From UBA1672 sp964351365 (GTDB lineage Bacteria; Pseudomonadota; Alphaproteobacteria; Micavibrionales; Micavibrionaceae): DNA of 55,966 nt. The notes below the pieces were generated by a model, which had not been told where the DNA came from, made no database searches, and saw only the letters and a list, made by a program, of their open reading frames with translations. A program made the translations under genes and the position numbers. The DNA lies in assembly GCA_964351365.1 (NCBI GenBank), contig CAYGNP010000018.1:1-55966 (forward strand), given 5' to 3'. How positions within the stretch are numbered: position 1 is the stretch's first letter; every line of letters starts with the position of its first letter. This document shows positions 9,109 to 17,354 of the stretch, one piece after another.

Positions 9109-9581
9109 CAGAAATAGCAAAAATACTAAGCGCAATCCTCGCCGAAAAAAATATCAGACTCGTTACGGCAGAAAGCTGCACGGGGGGAATGATTGCAGCC
9201 GCAATAACAGATTTGCCCGGCTCCTCTTCTGTTTTCGAGCGCGGCTTTGTAACCTATTCCAATGAATCAAAACAAGAGCTCTTGAGCGTCTCCAAAGAAA
9301 TCATTGAGCAATTCGGCGCTGTCAGCGCGCAATGCGCACAAGCAATGGCGCAAGGAGCCCTGCGCAATAGCCTCGCCAATCTTGCTGTATCTGTTACCGG
9401 CATTGCCGGGCCAGATGGTGGCTCCTGCGAAAAACCGGTCGGCCTTGTCTATATTGGAATTGCAACTGCGGACGAAGTAATAGTCACAAAATGTAACTTC
9501 ACCGGCACGCGCGCCGACATCCGCGCCTCAACCTGCACCAAAGCGTTTGACCTCTTGACCCAGACCGCTCGCGCCATATAG
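9105..9581 (+). CDS. pncC: CinA C-terminal-domain nicotinamide-nucleotide amidase
   Basis: A 158-residue stand-alone CinA C-terminal domain. This family deamidates nicotinamide mononucleotide to nicotinic acid mononucleotide in pyridine-nucleotide recycling. The catalytic region AESCTGG (about 22-28) and the motifs FVTYSNESK and VTGIAGPDGG are intact. The N-terminal molybdopterin-like domain of full CinA proteins is missing, as in many proteobacteria. The last 54 bases overlap the 3' end of ratA on the other strand. Confidence 0.92.
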   Translation: MTEIAKILSAILAEKNIRLVTAESCTGGMIAAAITDLPGSSSVFERGFVTYSNESKQELLSVSKEIIEQFGAVSAQCAQAMAQGALRNSLANLAVSVTGIAGPDGGSCEKPVGLVYIGIATADEVIVTKCNFTGTRADIRASTCTKAFDLLTQTARAI

Positions 9582-10001
9582 CGCATGGGCTCTGGCTTCA
9601 AACGCGCGCACCATACGCTGTACGATTTCATTAAAAAACACACCGATTAAATTCTGTAAAATCCTGTTTTTAAACTCGAACTCAACATGGAAATCAATCG
9701 TGCAAGACCCGTCACTTTCACGAATGAAACGCCAATGATTGCTCAGATATTTCATCGGTCCGGTTGTGTATTCCACATGAACATGCTTCGGCGGATCAAG
9801 TCTAACGCGCGAGCCATAACGCTCACGGATCATCTTGTAGCCGATTATCAAATCTGCATCAAACCCATGTTCATCTTCATGAGATATTCGGCTAGAAATA
9901 CACCAGGGTAAAAATTCCGGATATCGCCGTACATCTGCAACCAAATCAAACATCTGCTCAGGCGTATAAGGCAGATTGCGCCGCTCCGCGTGCTTGGTCA
10001 T
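9528..10001 (-). CDS. RatA/Coq10-type START-domain protein
   Basis: A 157-residue single-domain protein of the type II toxin RatA / coenzyme Q-binding Coq10 family (polyketide cyclase/START fold). Visible family features are the opening YTPEQMFDLVADVRRYPEFLPWC (about 12-34) and the closing helix motif around FFNEIVQRMVRAFEARA. In alphaproteobacteria these proteins are linked to ubiquinone function; a ribosome-targeting role is known only for E. coli RatA. The gene follows lipA after 2 bases with GGAGTAGG before the ATG. Its 3' end overlaps cinA by 54 bases in convergent orientation. Confidence 0.88.
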   Translation of the reverse strand: MTKHAERRNLPYTPEQMFDLVADVRRYPEFLPWCISSRISHEDEHGFDADLIIGYKMIRERYGSRVRLDPPKHVHVEYTTGPMKYLSNHWRFIRESDGSCTIDFHVEFEFKNRILQNLIGVFFNEIVQRMVRAFEARAHALYGASGLGQEVKRFGAG

Positions 10002-10003
10002 GC

Positions 10004-10969
10004 CTACTCCGCCGCAACCGGCGCAAATTTGGCCGCGCGCGCAGCCCGTAACCGCTCAAAATCATCCCCCGCATGATGCGAAGACCGTGTCAGTGGTGAG
10101 GCCGAAACCATTAAAAATCCTTTGGCCTTGGCCATTTTGGTGAGCCCCTCAAACTCCTCCGGGCTCCACCATTTCATCACCGGTGCATGCTTGGGCGTGG
10201 GCTGTAAATACTGGCCGATCGTAATAAAATCAATCTTTGCTGCGCGCATATCATCCATCACCTGCGCCACTTCCTCGCGTGTTTCGCCAAGTCCAACCAT
10301 CATCCCGGACTTTGTGAACATCATCGGATCAACATCTTTCACCCGCTCCAGCAAACGCAGAGACCGGAAATACCGCGCACCCGGGCGTATCGTCGGATAT
10401 AGCCTCGGCACAGTCTCAAGATTATGGTTAAACACATCCGGCTTGGCGGCAATAACGTGGTCAATATCCGCTATATTGCCCTTATAATCACCGGGCAAAA
10501 TTTCAACCGTCGTGCCCGGACTTTTCATGCGTATTGCCATAATCGTCTTTACAAAATGATCCGCCCCGCCATCCTTTAGATCATCCCGATCAACGGCTGT
10601 AATAACAACATGCTTCAGCCCCATCTGCTTGACTGCAACCCCAATACGCAATGGCTCCAGCTTGTCCACCGCATCCGGCTTACCGGTAGCAACATTACAA
10701 AACGCACAGGCACGCGTGCACACCTCGCCTAAAATCATAAAGGTTGCATGCTTTTGCTGCCAGCATTCCCCGATATTCGGACACCCCGCCTCCTCACAAA
10801 CCGTCGTCAGTTTTTGCTTGCGCACGATGTCCTTCGTCTGCGCATAAACCTCGCCTTGCGGTGCACGCACACGAATCCACTCCGGCTTGCGCCCGGCTGG
10901 GCGATCAGGGTTCTTTTGCTTTTCTGGGTGCCTCTTGGCTTTATCAAGTAATTCCGGATTATACGTCAT
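10004..10969 (-). CDS. lipA: lipoyl synthase
   Basis: A 321-residue radical SAM enzyme that inserts two sulfur atoms into protein-bound octanoyl groups. The auxiliary cluster cysteines are C58, C63 and C69. The radical SAM cysteines are C84, C88 and C91 in CTRACAFC. The C-terminal RSS motif (295-297) that closes the auxiliary cluster is present. It serves the lipoyl domains of PdhB and PdhC encoded just upstream. The 131-base gap between lpdA and lipA holds the parS-like site, so lipA may have its own promoter there. Confidence 0.97.
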   Translation of the reverse strand: MTYNPELLDKAKRHPEKQKNPDRPAGRKPEWIRVRAPQGEVYAQTKDIVRKQKLTTVCEEAGCPNIGECWQQKHATFMILGEVCTRACAFCNVATGKPDAVDKLEPLRIGVAVKQMGLKHVVITAVDRDDLKDGGADHFVKTIMAIRMKSPGTTVEILPGDYKGNIADIDHVIAAKPDVFNHNLETVPRLYPTIRPGARYFRSLRLLERVKDVDPMMFTKSGMMVGLGETREEVAQVMDDMRAAKIDFITIGQYLQPTPKHAPVMKWWSPEEFEGLTKMAKAKGFLMVSASPLTRSSHHAGDDFERLRAARAAKFAPVAAE

Positions 10970-11073
10970 GCCTCAATCCTTACCGCATAAACAAAAAACG
11001 CTCAAGCCAAAAGAAATACTGAATAGTTTATAGCCACCACACTACAATAATGGCTCTATTTTTAACCAATAAA

Positions 11074-11089
11074 TGTTCCACGTGAAACA
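11074..11089. other. parS-like centromere site
   Basis: The 16-mer TGTTCCACGTGAAACA fits the conserved ParB-binding consensus TGTTNCACGTGNAACA at every fixed position. It is palindromic except for one pair (C at position 5 against A at position 12). It lies between lpdA and lipA and overlaps neither. In alphaproteobacteria parS sites cluster near the replication origin next to parAB. I see no second copy and no parAB in the window. Confidence 0.75.
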
Positions 11090-11100
11090 TAAGGGGAACA

Positions 11101-12498
11101 TCAAAAATGAATGACTTTCCCATAAGCATCAAGAACACTTTCATGCATCATTTCAGACAAGGTCGGATGCGGGAATATCGTATGCATCAAATCAACTTCC
11201 GTGGTCTCAAGGGTTTTGGCAATCCCATAGCCCTGGATCATCTCAGTCACTTCTGCGCCAATCATATGCGCGCCAAGCAATTCTCCGGTTTTCTCATCAA
11301 AAATGGTCTTAACTAATCCCTCCGGCTCACCCAGAGCAATCGCCTTACCATTGCCCATAAAGGGAAAACGCCCAACCTTGATCTTATACCCCTTCTCCAG
11401 CGCCGCTTTCTCCGTCAAACCAACGCTCGCAACCTGCGGATGGCAATACGTACACCCCGGGATATTGCTCTTATTAAGCGGATGCACACCCTTCAGCCCG
11501 GCGATTTTCTCAACGCAGATCACACCCTCATGCGACGCCTTGTGCGCCAGCCACGGCGCGCCTGTAACATCTCCTATAGCGTAAACCCCTGATTCCGCGG
11601 TCTCCATCCATTCATTCGTCACAATATGGCCGCGATCCAGCTTAATCTTGGTTTTCTCAAGCCCTATGTTTTCCGTATTGCCCACAATTCCAACCGCCAT
11701 AATAACCTTATCGACGCTAAGTTTTTCTGTACCCTTTTTCGTCTCAATTGTAGCGGTGACAGAGGATTTCCCCTTCTCCAGCGCTTTCACGCTCGCACCC
11801 GTCATAATCTTCATCCCCTGCTTTTCAAAGGCTTTACGCGCCAAAGCAGAGATTTCCTCATCCTCCACCGGCAGAACCCGATCCATGACTTCCACGACAG
11901 TCACCTCCGCCCCCATAGAGCGGTAAAAGCTTGCAAATTCAATTCCAATCGCGCCAGAACCCACAACCAGCAAGGATTTCGGCATAGCATCAGGAACCAT
12001 CGCCTCTTTATACGTCCAAACCTGCTTGCCATCGGGCTCCAGCCCGGGCAGAATCCGCGCCCGCGCGCCGGTTGCAACAATAATATGTTTCGCCGCCAGC
12101 GTTTCAAAGACTTTGCCGTCCTTCTCAACACTGATCTTACCGCCGCCCAAAAGCTTGGCATAACCATCAAAAACAGTGACCTTGTTTTTCTTAAGAAGAT
12201 GCTTGATCCCACCAGAGAGCTGCCCCGCAACCCCGCGAGAGCGCTTAACGATTTTATCAAGATCAAAGGATAGTCCTTTTACGGAAATTCCAAAATCATC
12301 CGCATGCTGCATAAGATGATACAGCTCGCTTGAGCGCAGCAGCGCTTTGGTCGGAATACAGCCCCAATTCAAACAAATCCCGCCAAGATGGTTGGCCTCA
12401 ACAAGCGCAACGTTCATCTTGAGCTGCGCCGCGCGGATAGCCGCAACATACCCCCCTGGCCCACCGCCAATAACAACAAGATCGAAACTTTTACTCAT
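11101..12498 (-). CDS. lpdA: dihydrolipoamide dehydrogenase (E3)
   Basis: A 465-residue FAD enzyme that reoxidises the lipoyl groups of the pyruvate dehydrogenase complex. The FAD motif GGGPGGY is at residues 11-17, the redox-active cysteines are C42 and C47 in GGICLNWGCIPTKA, the NAD motif is VVGSGAIGIEF, and the catalytic His/Glu pair lies in FPHPTLSEMMHE near the C terminus. I place the start at MSKSFDL; an in-frame start 18 bases upstream would overlap the previous gene. It starts 5 bases after the LOG-type gene, so it belongs to the PDH operon. Confidence 0.96.
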   Translation of the reverse strand: MSKSFDLVVIGGGPGGYVAAIRAAQLKMNVALVEANHLGGICLNWGCIPTKALLRSSELYHLMQHADDFGISVKGLSFDLDKIVKRSRGVAGQLSGGIKHLLKKNKVTVFDGYAKLLGGGKISVEKDGKVFETLAAKHIIVATGARARILPGLEPDGKQVWTYKEAMVPDAMPKSLLVVGSGAIGIEFASFYRSMGAEVTVVEVMDRVLPVEDEEISALARKAFEKQGMKIMTGASVKALEKGKSSVTATIETKKGTEKLSVDKVIMAVGIVGNTENIGLEKTKIKLDRGHIVTNEWMETAESGVYAIGDVTGAPWLAHKASHEGVICVEKIAGLKGVHPLNKSNIPGCTYCHPQVASVGLTEKAALEKGYKIKVGRFPFMGNGKAIALGEPEGLVKTIFDEKTGELLGAHMIGAEVTEMIQGYGIAKTLETTEVDLMHTIFPHPTLSEMMHESVLDAYGKVIHF

Positions 12499-12503
12499 AA
12501 GAA

Positions 12504-13034
12504 TTATACCCCGCAAACATCATTCAAAAACTGCTCAACATGCGTAATATTATCCGCGCGCAGAGGATCTTCTGGGAATTTATCAAACGCCCCATCCGGA
12601 CCAAACATAACCATGGGCTTATTATACATAAGAGCAAGGGAAACCTCATTCCGCGTGCCATGAGAGCCGGGCAATATAATCAAAGCCTGACTGGTCATAA
12701 CATTCGTCAAATTCCGGCTAAAGGGCATAACATCGCTTTGTGCCTTCGCGCTCAAAGGTGTAATCATGGGAATTTCGATATACGGGTTAGGGTAAGCGGT
12801 TGTATCCAGTTTTTGTCCCTTATAATCAACAGCAGGCAAAATACCGATCGCAACGCCTTTGCGCTCCTTTACCATCGTGTAAGAGCGAGCGACGCAGGTC
12901 ATAACACCGCCACCAGCACCAGTTAAAAGATGATATCCCTTGCGTGCAAGCAAATCACCAACTGGATCGGCATAGTCTTCCCATTCTTCTTCATGAGAAC
13001 CCATAACACCAATTATAGGAATACGATCAATCAT
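12504..13034 (-). CDS. LOG/SLOG-type Rossmann protein of unknown function
   Basis: A 176-residue protein of the SLOG superfamily (TIGR00725 or LOG-like). The glycine-rich start GVMGSHEEEW (about 9-18), the central motif LLTGAGGGVMTCVARS (about 36-51) and LPGSHGTRNEVSLAL (about 121-135) match the nucleotide-binding fold and the PGGxGTxxE motif of LOG phosphoribohydrolases. Here the latter reads PGSHGTRNE, so cytokinin-nucleotide hydrolysis is only possible, not shown. AAAGGA lies 7 bases before the ATG. It sits between pdhC and lpdA and appears cotranscribed; I know no role for it in pyruvate metabolism. Confidence 0.75.
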   Translation of the reverse strand: MIDRIPIIGVMGSHEEEWEDYADPVGDLLARKGYHLLTGAGGGVMTCVARSYTMVKERKGVAIGILPAVDYKGQKLDTTAYPNPYIEIPMITPLSAKAQSDVMPFSRNLTNVMTSQALIILPGSHGTRNEVSLALMYNKPMVMFGPDGAFDKFPEDPLRADNITHVEQFLNDVCGV

Positions 13035-13047
13035 TTAAAATCCTTTC

Positions 13048-14331
13048 TTAAAGCAACATACTCACAGGATTTTCAATATACCGTTTGAAAATCTGCAGAT
13101 ACTCCGCGCCCACAGCGCCATCAACACAGCGATGATCAACAGATAATGTGCAATTCATAACTGTTCTGACCTGAACAGACCCATTTATAACAACAGCGCG
13201 CTCCTCCCCTGCCCCAACAGCCAGAATACAGCCCTGCGGTGGATTAATAATCGCTGCAAATTCCTTCACGCCGAACATACCAAGATTGGAGACCGAGAAC
13301 GTGCCGCCTTGAAACTCTTCGGGCTTAAGCTTACCATCACGCGCGCGCGCGGCCAAATCTTTCATCTCTGATGAAATTACAGCAAGCCCTTTTGTTTCCG
13401 CAGCCTTAATAATGGGTGTAATTAAACCGGTCGGTGTAGAGACCGCGACCGAAATATCTGAGCTCAGATATTGATGGATTGCATCATCGCTCCAACTGAC
13501 ATTCGCCGCCGGGTAAGCCTTAAGAGCCATCGCCGATGCCTTGATGATAAAATCATTCACGGAAAGCTTGAACGCGCCGTTCGCAGCATCATTCATATCT
13601 TTTCGCGCTGCCAAAAGATTGTCCAAAATACACTCAATCGTCAGATAGAAATGCGGCACAGTTTGCTTGGATTCAGACAAACGCTTGGCTACAATTTTAC
13701 GAATGGCGTTATTCGGAATTTCCTTATATGCCATGCCATAAATATTGGTTTTGACGTCAGGGCCAAATACAACAGCATTGGTAGGGGGGTGCTCAGAGTT
13801 GCTTGTCGCACTGCTCTTATAACCCTCAACATCAGCCTTGATAATCCGCCCACGCGGGCCAGAGCCCTTTACGCTGGCAAGATTAATGCCCTTATTCGCC
13901 GCAATGCGCCGCGCAAGTGGTGATGCAAAGATACGCTCACCTTGCGCCGCGTCCTTAGATGGAGCAGGCGCGGCAGGAGAAGGTTTGTTTTTGTCATTCT
14001 GAACCGAAGGTGTAGCATCTTTTTGTGGCTTTGAAGATCCTTCGCTTTTGCTCTGGGTGACATCAGTTGAAATATCATCCGCGCTCTCGCCATCCTCAAG
14101 CAAAACCGCAATCACATCATTCACAGGAACATTTTCAGTGCCGGCTTTCACAAGGATTTTCCCCAAAATCCCCTCATCAACAGCCTCAACTTCCATAGTG
14201 GCCTTGTCGGTTTCAATCTCGGCAATAACATCACCGGACTCGATACTATCGCCTTCGGATTTCAACCATTTAGAAAGCGTCCCCTCCGTCATAGTCGGGG
14301 AAAGGGCAGGCATTGTTATATTAATCGGCAT
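13048..14331 (-). CDS. pdhC: pyruvate dehydrogenase E2, dihydrolipoamide acetyltransferase
   Basis: A 427-residue core subunit of the pyruvate dehydrogenase complex. It has one lipoyl domain (1 to about 78, lipoylated K43 in ETDKATME), an Ala/Pro/Lys-rich linker, a peripheral-subunit-binding domain (FASPLARRIAANKG, about 135-170) and a catalytic domain ending with DHRCVDG. I chose the ATG at 14331 because AAGGTG precedes it and the lipoyl domain begins there; it overlaps the end of pdhB by 11 bases. Its lipoyl domain is almost the same as that of PdhB. Confidence 0.96.
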   Translation of the reverse strand: MPINITMPALSPTMTEGTLSKWLKSEGDSIESGDVIAEIETDKATMEVEAVDEGILGKILVKAGTENVPVNDVIAVLLEDGESADDISTDVTQSKSEGSSKPQKDATPSVQNDKNKPSPAAPAPSKDAAQGERIFASPLARRIAANKGINLASVKGSGPRGRIIKADVEGYKSSATSNSEHPPTNAVVFGPDVKTNIYGMAYKEIPNNAIRKIVAKRLSESKQTVPHFYLTIECILDNLLAARKDMNDAANGAFKLSVNDFIIKASAMALKAYPAANVSWSDDAIHQYLSSDISVAVSTPTGLITPIIKAAETKGLAVISSEMKDLAARARDGKLKPEEFQGGTFSVSNLGMFGVKEFAAIINPPQGCILAVGAGEERAVVINGSVQVRTVMNCTLSVDHRCVDGAVGAEYLQIFKRYIENPVSMLL

Positions 14332-15721
14332 AGCACACCTTTCTCGCGGCAGCGACAATGTCTTTTATTTGCGGCAAAGCCATAGCTTCCAGATTAGCAG
14401 CATAAGGCAGCGGCACATCCGCAGCACAAACCCGCGCGAGCGGTGCGTCCATATAATCAAACCCATGCTCCCCGCAAAGCGCAGCAATTTCTGCGCCGAT
14501 CCCTGCAAACGGCCAGCTTTCTTCAACAGACACAATCCGGTTGGTCTTCTTCAAGCTTTCCAGAATTGTCCACCGATCAAGCGGGCGTATGGTGCGCAGA
14601 TTAATCACTTCCGCATCAATCCCCTGCTCCGCCAATTCCTTGGCTGCCTCAAGTGATTTCCCAACCATAATGGAATAAGCAACGATAGTAACATCCTTGC
14701 CCTCACGCTCAACTTTTGCGCGCCCGATTGGAATTTCGTAATCCTCTGAAACCGGAACATCAAAGCTTTGCCCATACAGAATTTCATTCTCGAGAAAAAT
14801 AATCGGGTTTGGATCACGGATCGCAGCCTTCATAAGCCCTTTCGCATCAGCCGCCGACCAGGGCGCTACAACTTTCAGGCCAGGAACATGCGCATACCAT
14901 GAAGCATAACACTGCGAATGCTGCGCCCCAACGCGCGCAGCAGCGCCGTTCGGCCCGCGAAACACAATCGGACAGCCAAGCTTTCCGCCCGCCATATACA
15001 GCGTCTTACCCGCAGAATTAATGATATGGTCAATCGCCTGCATCCCAAAATTCCAGGTCATAAATTCCACAATCGGCTTCAAACCGTTCATCGCTGAACC
15101 AACTGCAATCCCTGCAAAGCCATGCTCGGTGATGGGTGTATCAATCACACGTTTGGCGCCAAATTCCTCCAGCAAGCCTTCAGAGACCTTATAAGCGCCC
15201 TGATATTCCGCAACCTCCTCTCCCATCAGATAAACGCGCTCATCTGCGCGCATCTCTTCGGCCATAGCATCACGCAGCGCAACGCGCACAGTCTGCTCTT
15301 TTGTTTGTTCAAAGAATTTTAACTCGTCAAATTCCGGCGGCTCAATCACATGGCCCTGCGCATACAAAATATCCCGGTTATCAGAGCCCGCGGTTTCCTC
15401 TTGCGCAGGAGCGTCATGCTTTTCAGAAACTTTACGCTCAGGCGCAGGATCCTCAGATGCAAGATCATTCGCGGCCTCCCCCTCCTCCAGCAGGATCGCG
15501 ATCGGCGTATTCACGGCAACACCCTCAGTCCCCGCAGAAACGAGAATTTTTCCCAAAATCCCCTCATCAACGGCTTCAACTTCCATCGTCGCCTTATCGG
15601 TTTCAATCTCGGCGATCACATCGCCTGCCTCAACGGTATCCCCCTCGGCCTTCAGCCATTTGGCAAGATTTCCTTCAGTCATTGTTGGCGATAACGCCGG
15701 CATTAAAATATTTGTTGGCAT
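14321..15721 (-). CDS. pdhB: pyruvate dehydrogenase E1 beta subunit with N-terminal lipoyl domain
   Basis: A 466-residue E1 beta chain. Residues 1 to about 78 form a lipoyl domain with K43 in ETDKATME. After an acidic linker, the transketolase-like pyrimidine-binding domain begins near residue 145 (VALRDAMAEEM) and the C-terminal transketolase domain follows. Fusion of a lipoyl domain to E1 beta is a known alphaproteobacterial trait. The gene starts 2 bases after pdhA, and pdhC overlaps its end. Confidence 0.96.
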   Translation of the reverse strand: MPTNILMPALSPTMTEGNLAKWLKAEGDTVEAGDVIAEIETDKATMEVEAVDEGILGKILVSAGTEGVAVNTPIAILLEEGEAANDLASEDPAPERKVSEKHDAPAQEETAGSDNRDILYAQGHVIEPPEFDELKFFEQTKEQTVRVALRDAMAEEMRADERVYLMGEEVAEYQGAYKVSEGLLEEFGAKRVIDTPITEHGFAGIAVGSAMNGLKPIVEFMTWNFGMQAIDHIINSAGKTLYMAGGKLGCPIVFRGPNGAAARVGAQHSQCYASWYAHVPGLKVVAPWSAADAKGLMKAAIRDPNPIIFLENEILYGQSFDVPVSEDYEIPIGRAKVEREGKDVTIVAYSIMVGKSLEAAKELAEQGIDAEVINLRTIRPLDRWTILESLKKTNRIVSVEESWPFAGIGAEIAALCGEHGFDYMDAPLARVCAADVPLPYAANLEAMALPQIKDIVAAARKVCYAD

Positions 15722-15723
15722 GG

Positions 15724-16758
15724 TTATACGTGCTCCACTAGTACATCAGTCCACAGATCATGGGCAGGCGGCTCTGTGCTTTCCTGCGCAAATTCCGCTG
15801 CTTCATTAACAATTGCTTTAACATCCTTATCAATCTCTTTGATAGTAGCCTCATCTACACCGCGCTCCTGTAGCATATCCTTAACCTGCGTAATAGGATC
15901 GCGGTCCTCTTTCATGCTGTTCAGCTCCTCTTTGGTGCGATACTTCGCCGGATCAGACATAGAATGCCCACGATAGCGATAGGTCATGACCTCCAGAATG
16001 TAAGGACCATTCCCCCCGCGCACATAATCAAGCGCCTGACGCGCTGCTGCCTGCACGGCAAAGACATCCATGCCATCCACTTGCTCTCCCGGAATACCAT
16101 ACCCCTCACCGCGGCGATACAATTGCCCGGCAGAAGAGCGCGCAACACTGGTTCCCATCCCATACTGGTTATTCTCAATAACAAACAAAACGGGCAAATC
16201 CCACAATGCCGCCATATTATAGCATTCCGCAACCTGCCCCTGGTTCGAGGCACCATCGCCCATATACGCAACAGCAACGCCGCCATCTTCCTTGTATTTA
16301 TGCGCAAAGCCAAGCCCTGTTCCTATCGCAGTGCTCGCCCCGACAATCCCGTGACCGCCAAAGAAATTCTTCTCTAGAGAGAACATATGCATCGAGCCGC
16401 CCTTTCCGCGCGAATACCCGTCAATTCGGCCCGTCAGTTCGGCCATAATGCCCTTTGGATCCATCCCGCACGCAAGCATATGTGCATGATCACGGTAAGA
16501 GGTTACAACTGTATCCTGCGGCTCCTGAACCGAAGTAATACCTGTGACAACCGCTTCCTGCCCTATATAAAGATGGCAAAACCCCCCGATTAGCCCCATC
16601 CCGTAAAGCTGCCCGGCTTTTTCCTCAAACCTGCGAATCATCAGCATCTCACGGTAAAGTGATTTTAGCTCATCAACGCTTGGTTCATGTTCAGTGTTAG
16701 AACCTTGTTTTTTTTCAGATTTTTTAATGTCCTTAGATTTTGACTTAGCGCCAGCCAC
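15724..16758 (-). CDS. pdhA: pyruvate dehydrogenase E1 alpha subunit
   Basis: A thiamine-diphosphate-binding subunit that decarboxylates pyruvate. The ThDP motif starts with GDGASNQGQ and ends with ENNQYGMGT. The phosphorylation-loop-like region YRYRGHSMSDP is present, as is the early IGGFCHLYIGQEA. I chose the GTG at 16758, which has AGGAAAGGA upstream, giving 344 residues after a lysine-rich low-complexity start. A longer in-frame ORF begins at 16797 without a better ribosome-binding site. It heads the pdhA-pdhB-pdhC-LOG-lpdA set. Confidence 0.93.
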   Translation of the reverse strand: MAGAKSKSKDIKKSEKKQGSNTEHEPSVDELKSLYREMLMIRRFEEKAGQLYGMGLIGGFCHLYIGQEAVVTGITSVQEPQDTVVTSYRDHAHMLACGMDPKGIMAELTGRIDGYSRGKGGSMHMFSLEKNFFGGHGIVGASTAIGTGLGFAHKYKEDGGVAVAYMGDGASNQGQVAECYNMAALWDLPVLFVIENNQYGMGTSVARSSAGQLYRRGEGYGIPGEQVDGMDVFAVQAAARQALDYVRGGNGPYILEVMTYRYRGHSMSDPAKYRTKEELNSMKEDRDPITQVKDMLQERGVDEATIKEIDKDVKAIVNEAAEFAQESTEPPAHDLWTDVLVEHV

Positions 16759-16893
16759 GAAACATATCCTTTCCTGCGGTAAACGGGTGTTTTGCAACGA
16801 ATAGAATTGCTACACCATTTTTGCATCATACACCAGAGGAAAAATAATGATTTGTGCACCGCAACATATTGTAATAAAAGGATATTTTAAGGC

Positions 16894-17214
16894 TTAAAGA
16901 CTTTGATTTTCAAAGATAATTAGCTCATTTTGATGGTGGTAGCCAAGAATATCACGTACTTGCTCTTCCAACATATCTTTCGACATTGTTGCGCTGCGCA
17001 TCATCTCCACCTTTTTCTCAAGGTTTTTTCGTTCTTCTTTAAGTGCAAAAATATGTGTGTCCTGCACATCATATATATTTGTTAATTGAGCAAGCGTATT
17101 GTAACTGCGCTTTCCATACAACGCATGAAACGAAAAATAAGCACAAAGCATAACACCAATCATAATCGGCAAATTTTTGTGTATAAAACTGTGAAAAGGC
17201 ATTGACTTGTTCAT
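16894..17214 (-). CDS. ftsB: FtsB/DivIC-family septum protein
   Basis: A 106-residue bitopic membrane protein: a short cytoplasmic N terminus, a membrane segment at about 16-34 and a coiled coil at about 45-75 (LKEERKNLEKKVEMMR). This layout, with the EEQVRDILGY region after the coil, is that of FtsB, which links FtsL and FtsQ in the divisome. The position upstream of pdhA and near eno is the usual alphaproteobacterial locus. The 135 bases to pdhA hold no gene. Its upstream region carries the GANTC cluster and a LexA-box-like site described separately. Confidence 0.85.
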   Translation of the reverse strand: MNKSMPFHSFIHKNLPIMIGVMLCAYFSFHALYGKRSYNTLAQLTNIYDVQDTHIFALKEERKNLEKKVEMMRSATMSKDMLEEQVRDILGYHHQNELIIFENQSL

Positions 17215-17223
17215 GCACGTATA

Positions 17224-17324
17224 GAATCACATTGATTCGTTCTGCGCAATAAAAAAATCATGCAGATTCAATAGCTTAAAGTGAACGAAAAAAGAACAAA
17301 CAAACTAAGTGACTCAAATGACTC
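17224..17324. promoter_or_regulatory. cluster of five GANTC sites
   Basis: GANTC, the target of the cell-cycle methyltransferase CcrM in alphaproteobacteria, occurs at 17224-17228, 17234-17238, 17265-17269, 17311-17315 and 17320-17324. About 0.4 would be expected by chance in 101 bases. The last two lie in a direct repeat TGACTC-AAA-TGACTC. The region separates the divergent ftsB and RNase H-like genes. A GcrA/CcrM-type control of one or both genes is inferred from family knowledge. Confidence 0.5.
17283..17297. promoter_or_regulatory. candidate LexA (SOS) box
   Basis: GAACGAAAAAAGAAC fits the alphaproteobacterial LexA operator GAAC-N7-GAAC, with an A-rich spacer like known sites. It lies 58 bases before the first start codon of the RNase H-like gene and 69 bases before ftsB. 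The same motif type occurs upstream of lexA in this window, which supports its use in this organism. Confidence 0.55.
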
Positions 17325-17354
17325 ACTTTTTTATTTTTTTGACATATTTGAATT

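Noticed and set aside
11626..12273. 215-codon plus-strand open frame
   Set aside because: It lies wholly antisense to lpdA, whose FAD, NAD and redox motifs are intact; the composition is that of a shadow frame.
16759..16893. Possible small gene between pdhA and ftsB
   Set aside because: No open frame with a ribosome-binding site; one frame that spans it only extends pdhA in the wrong frame.
17307..17340. Stem AAGTGA/TCACTT followed by a T-rich run, like a rho-independent terminator
   Set aside because: The stem has only 6 A/T-rich pairs with a 10-base loop, and no gene is transcribed into it from the left on the plus strand. It is better read as part of the GANTC repeat region.
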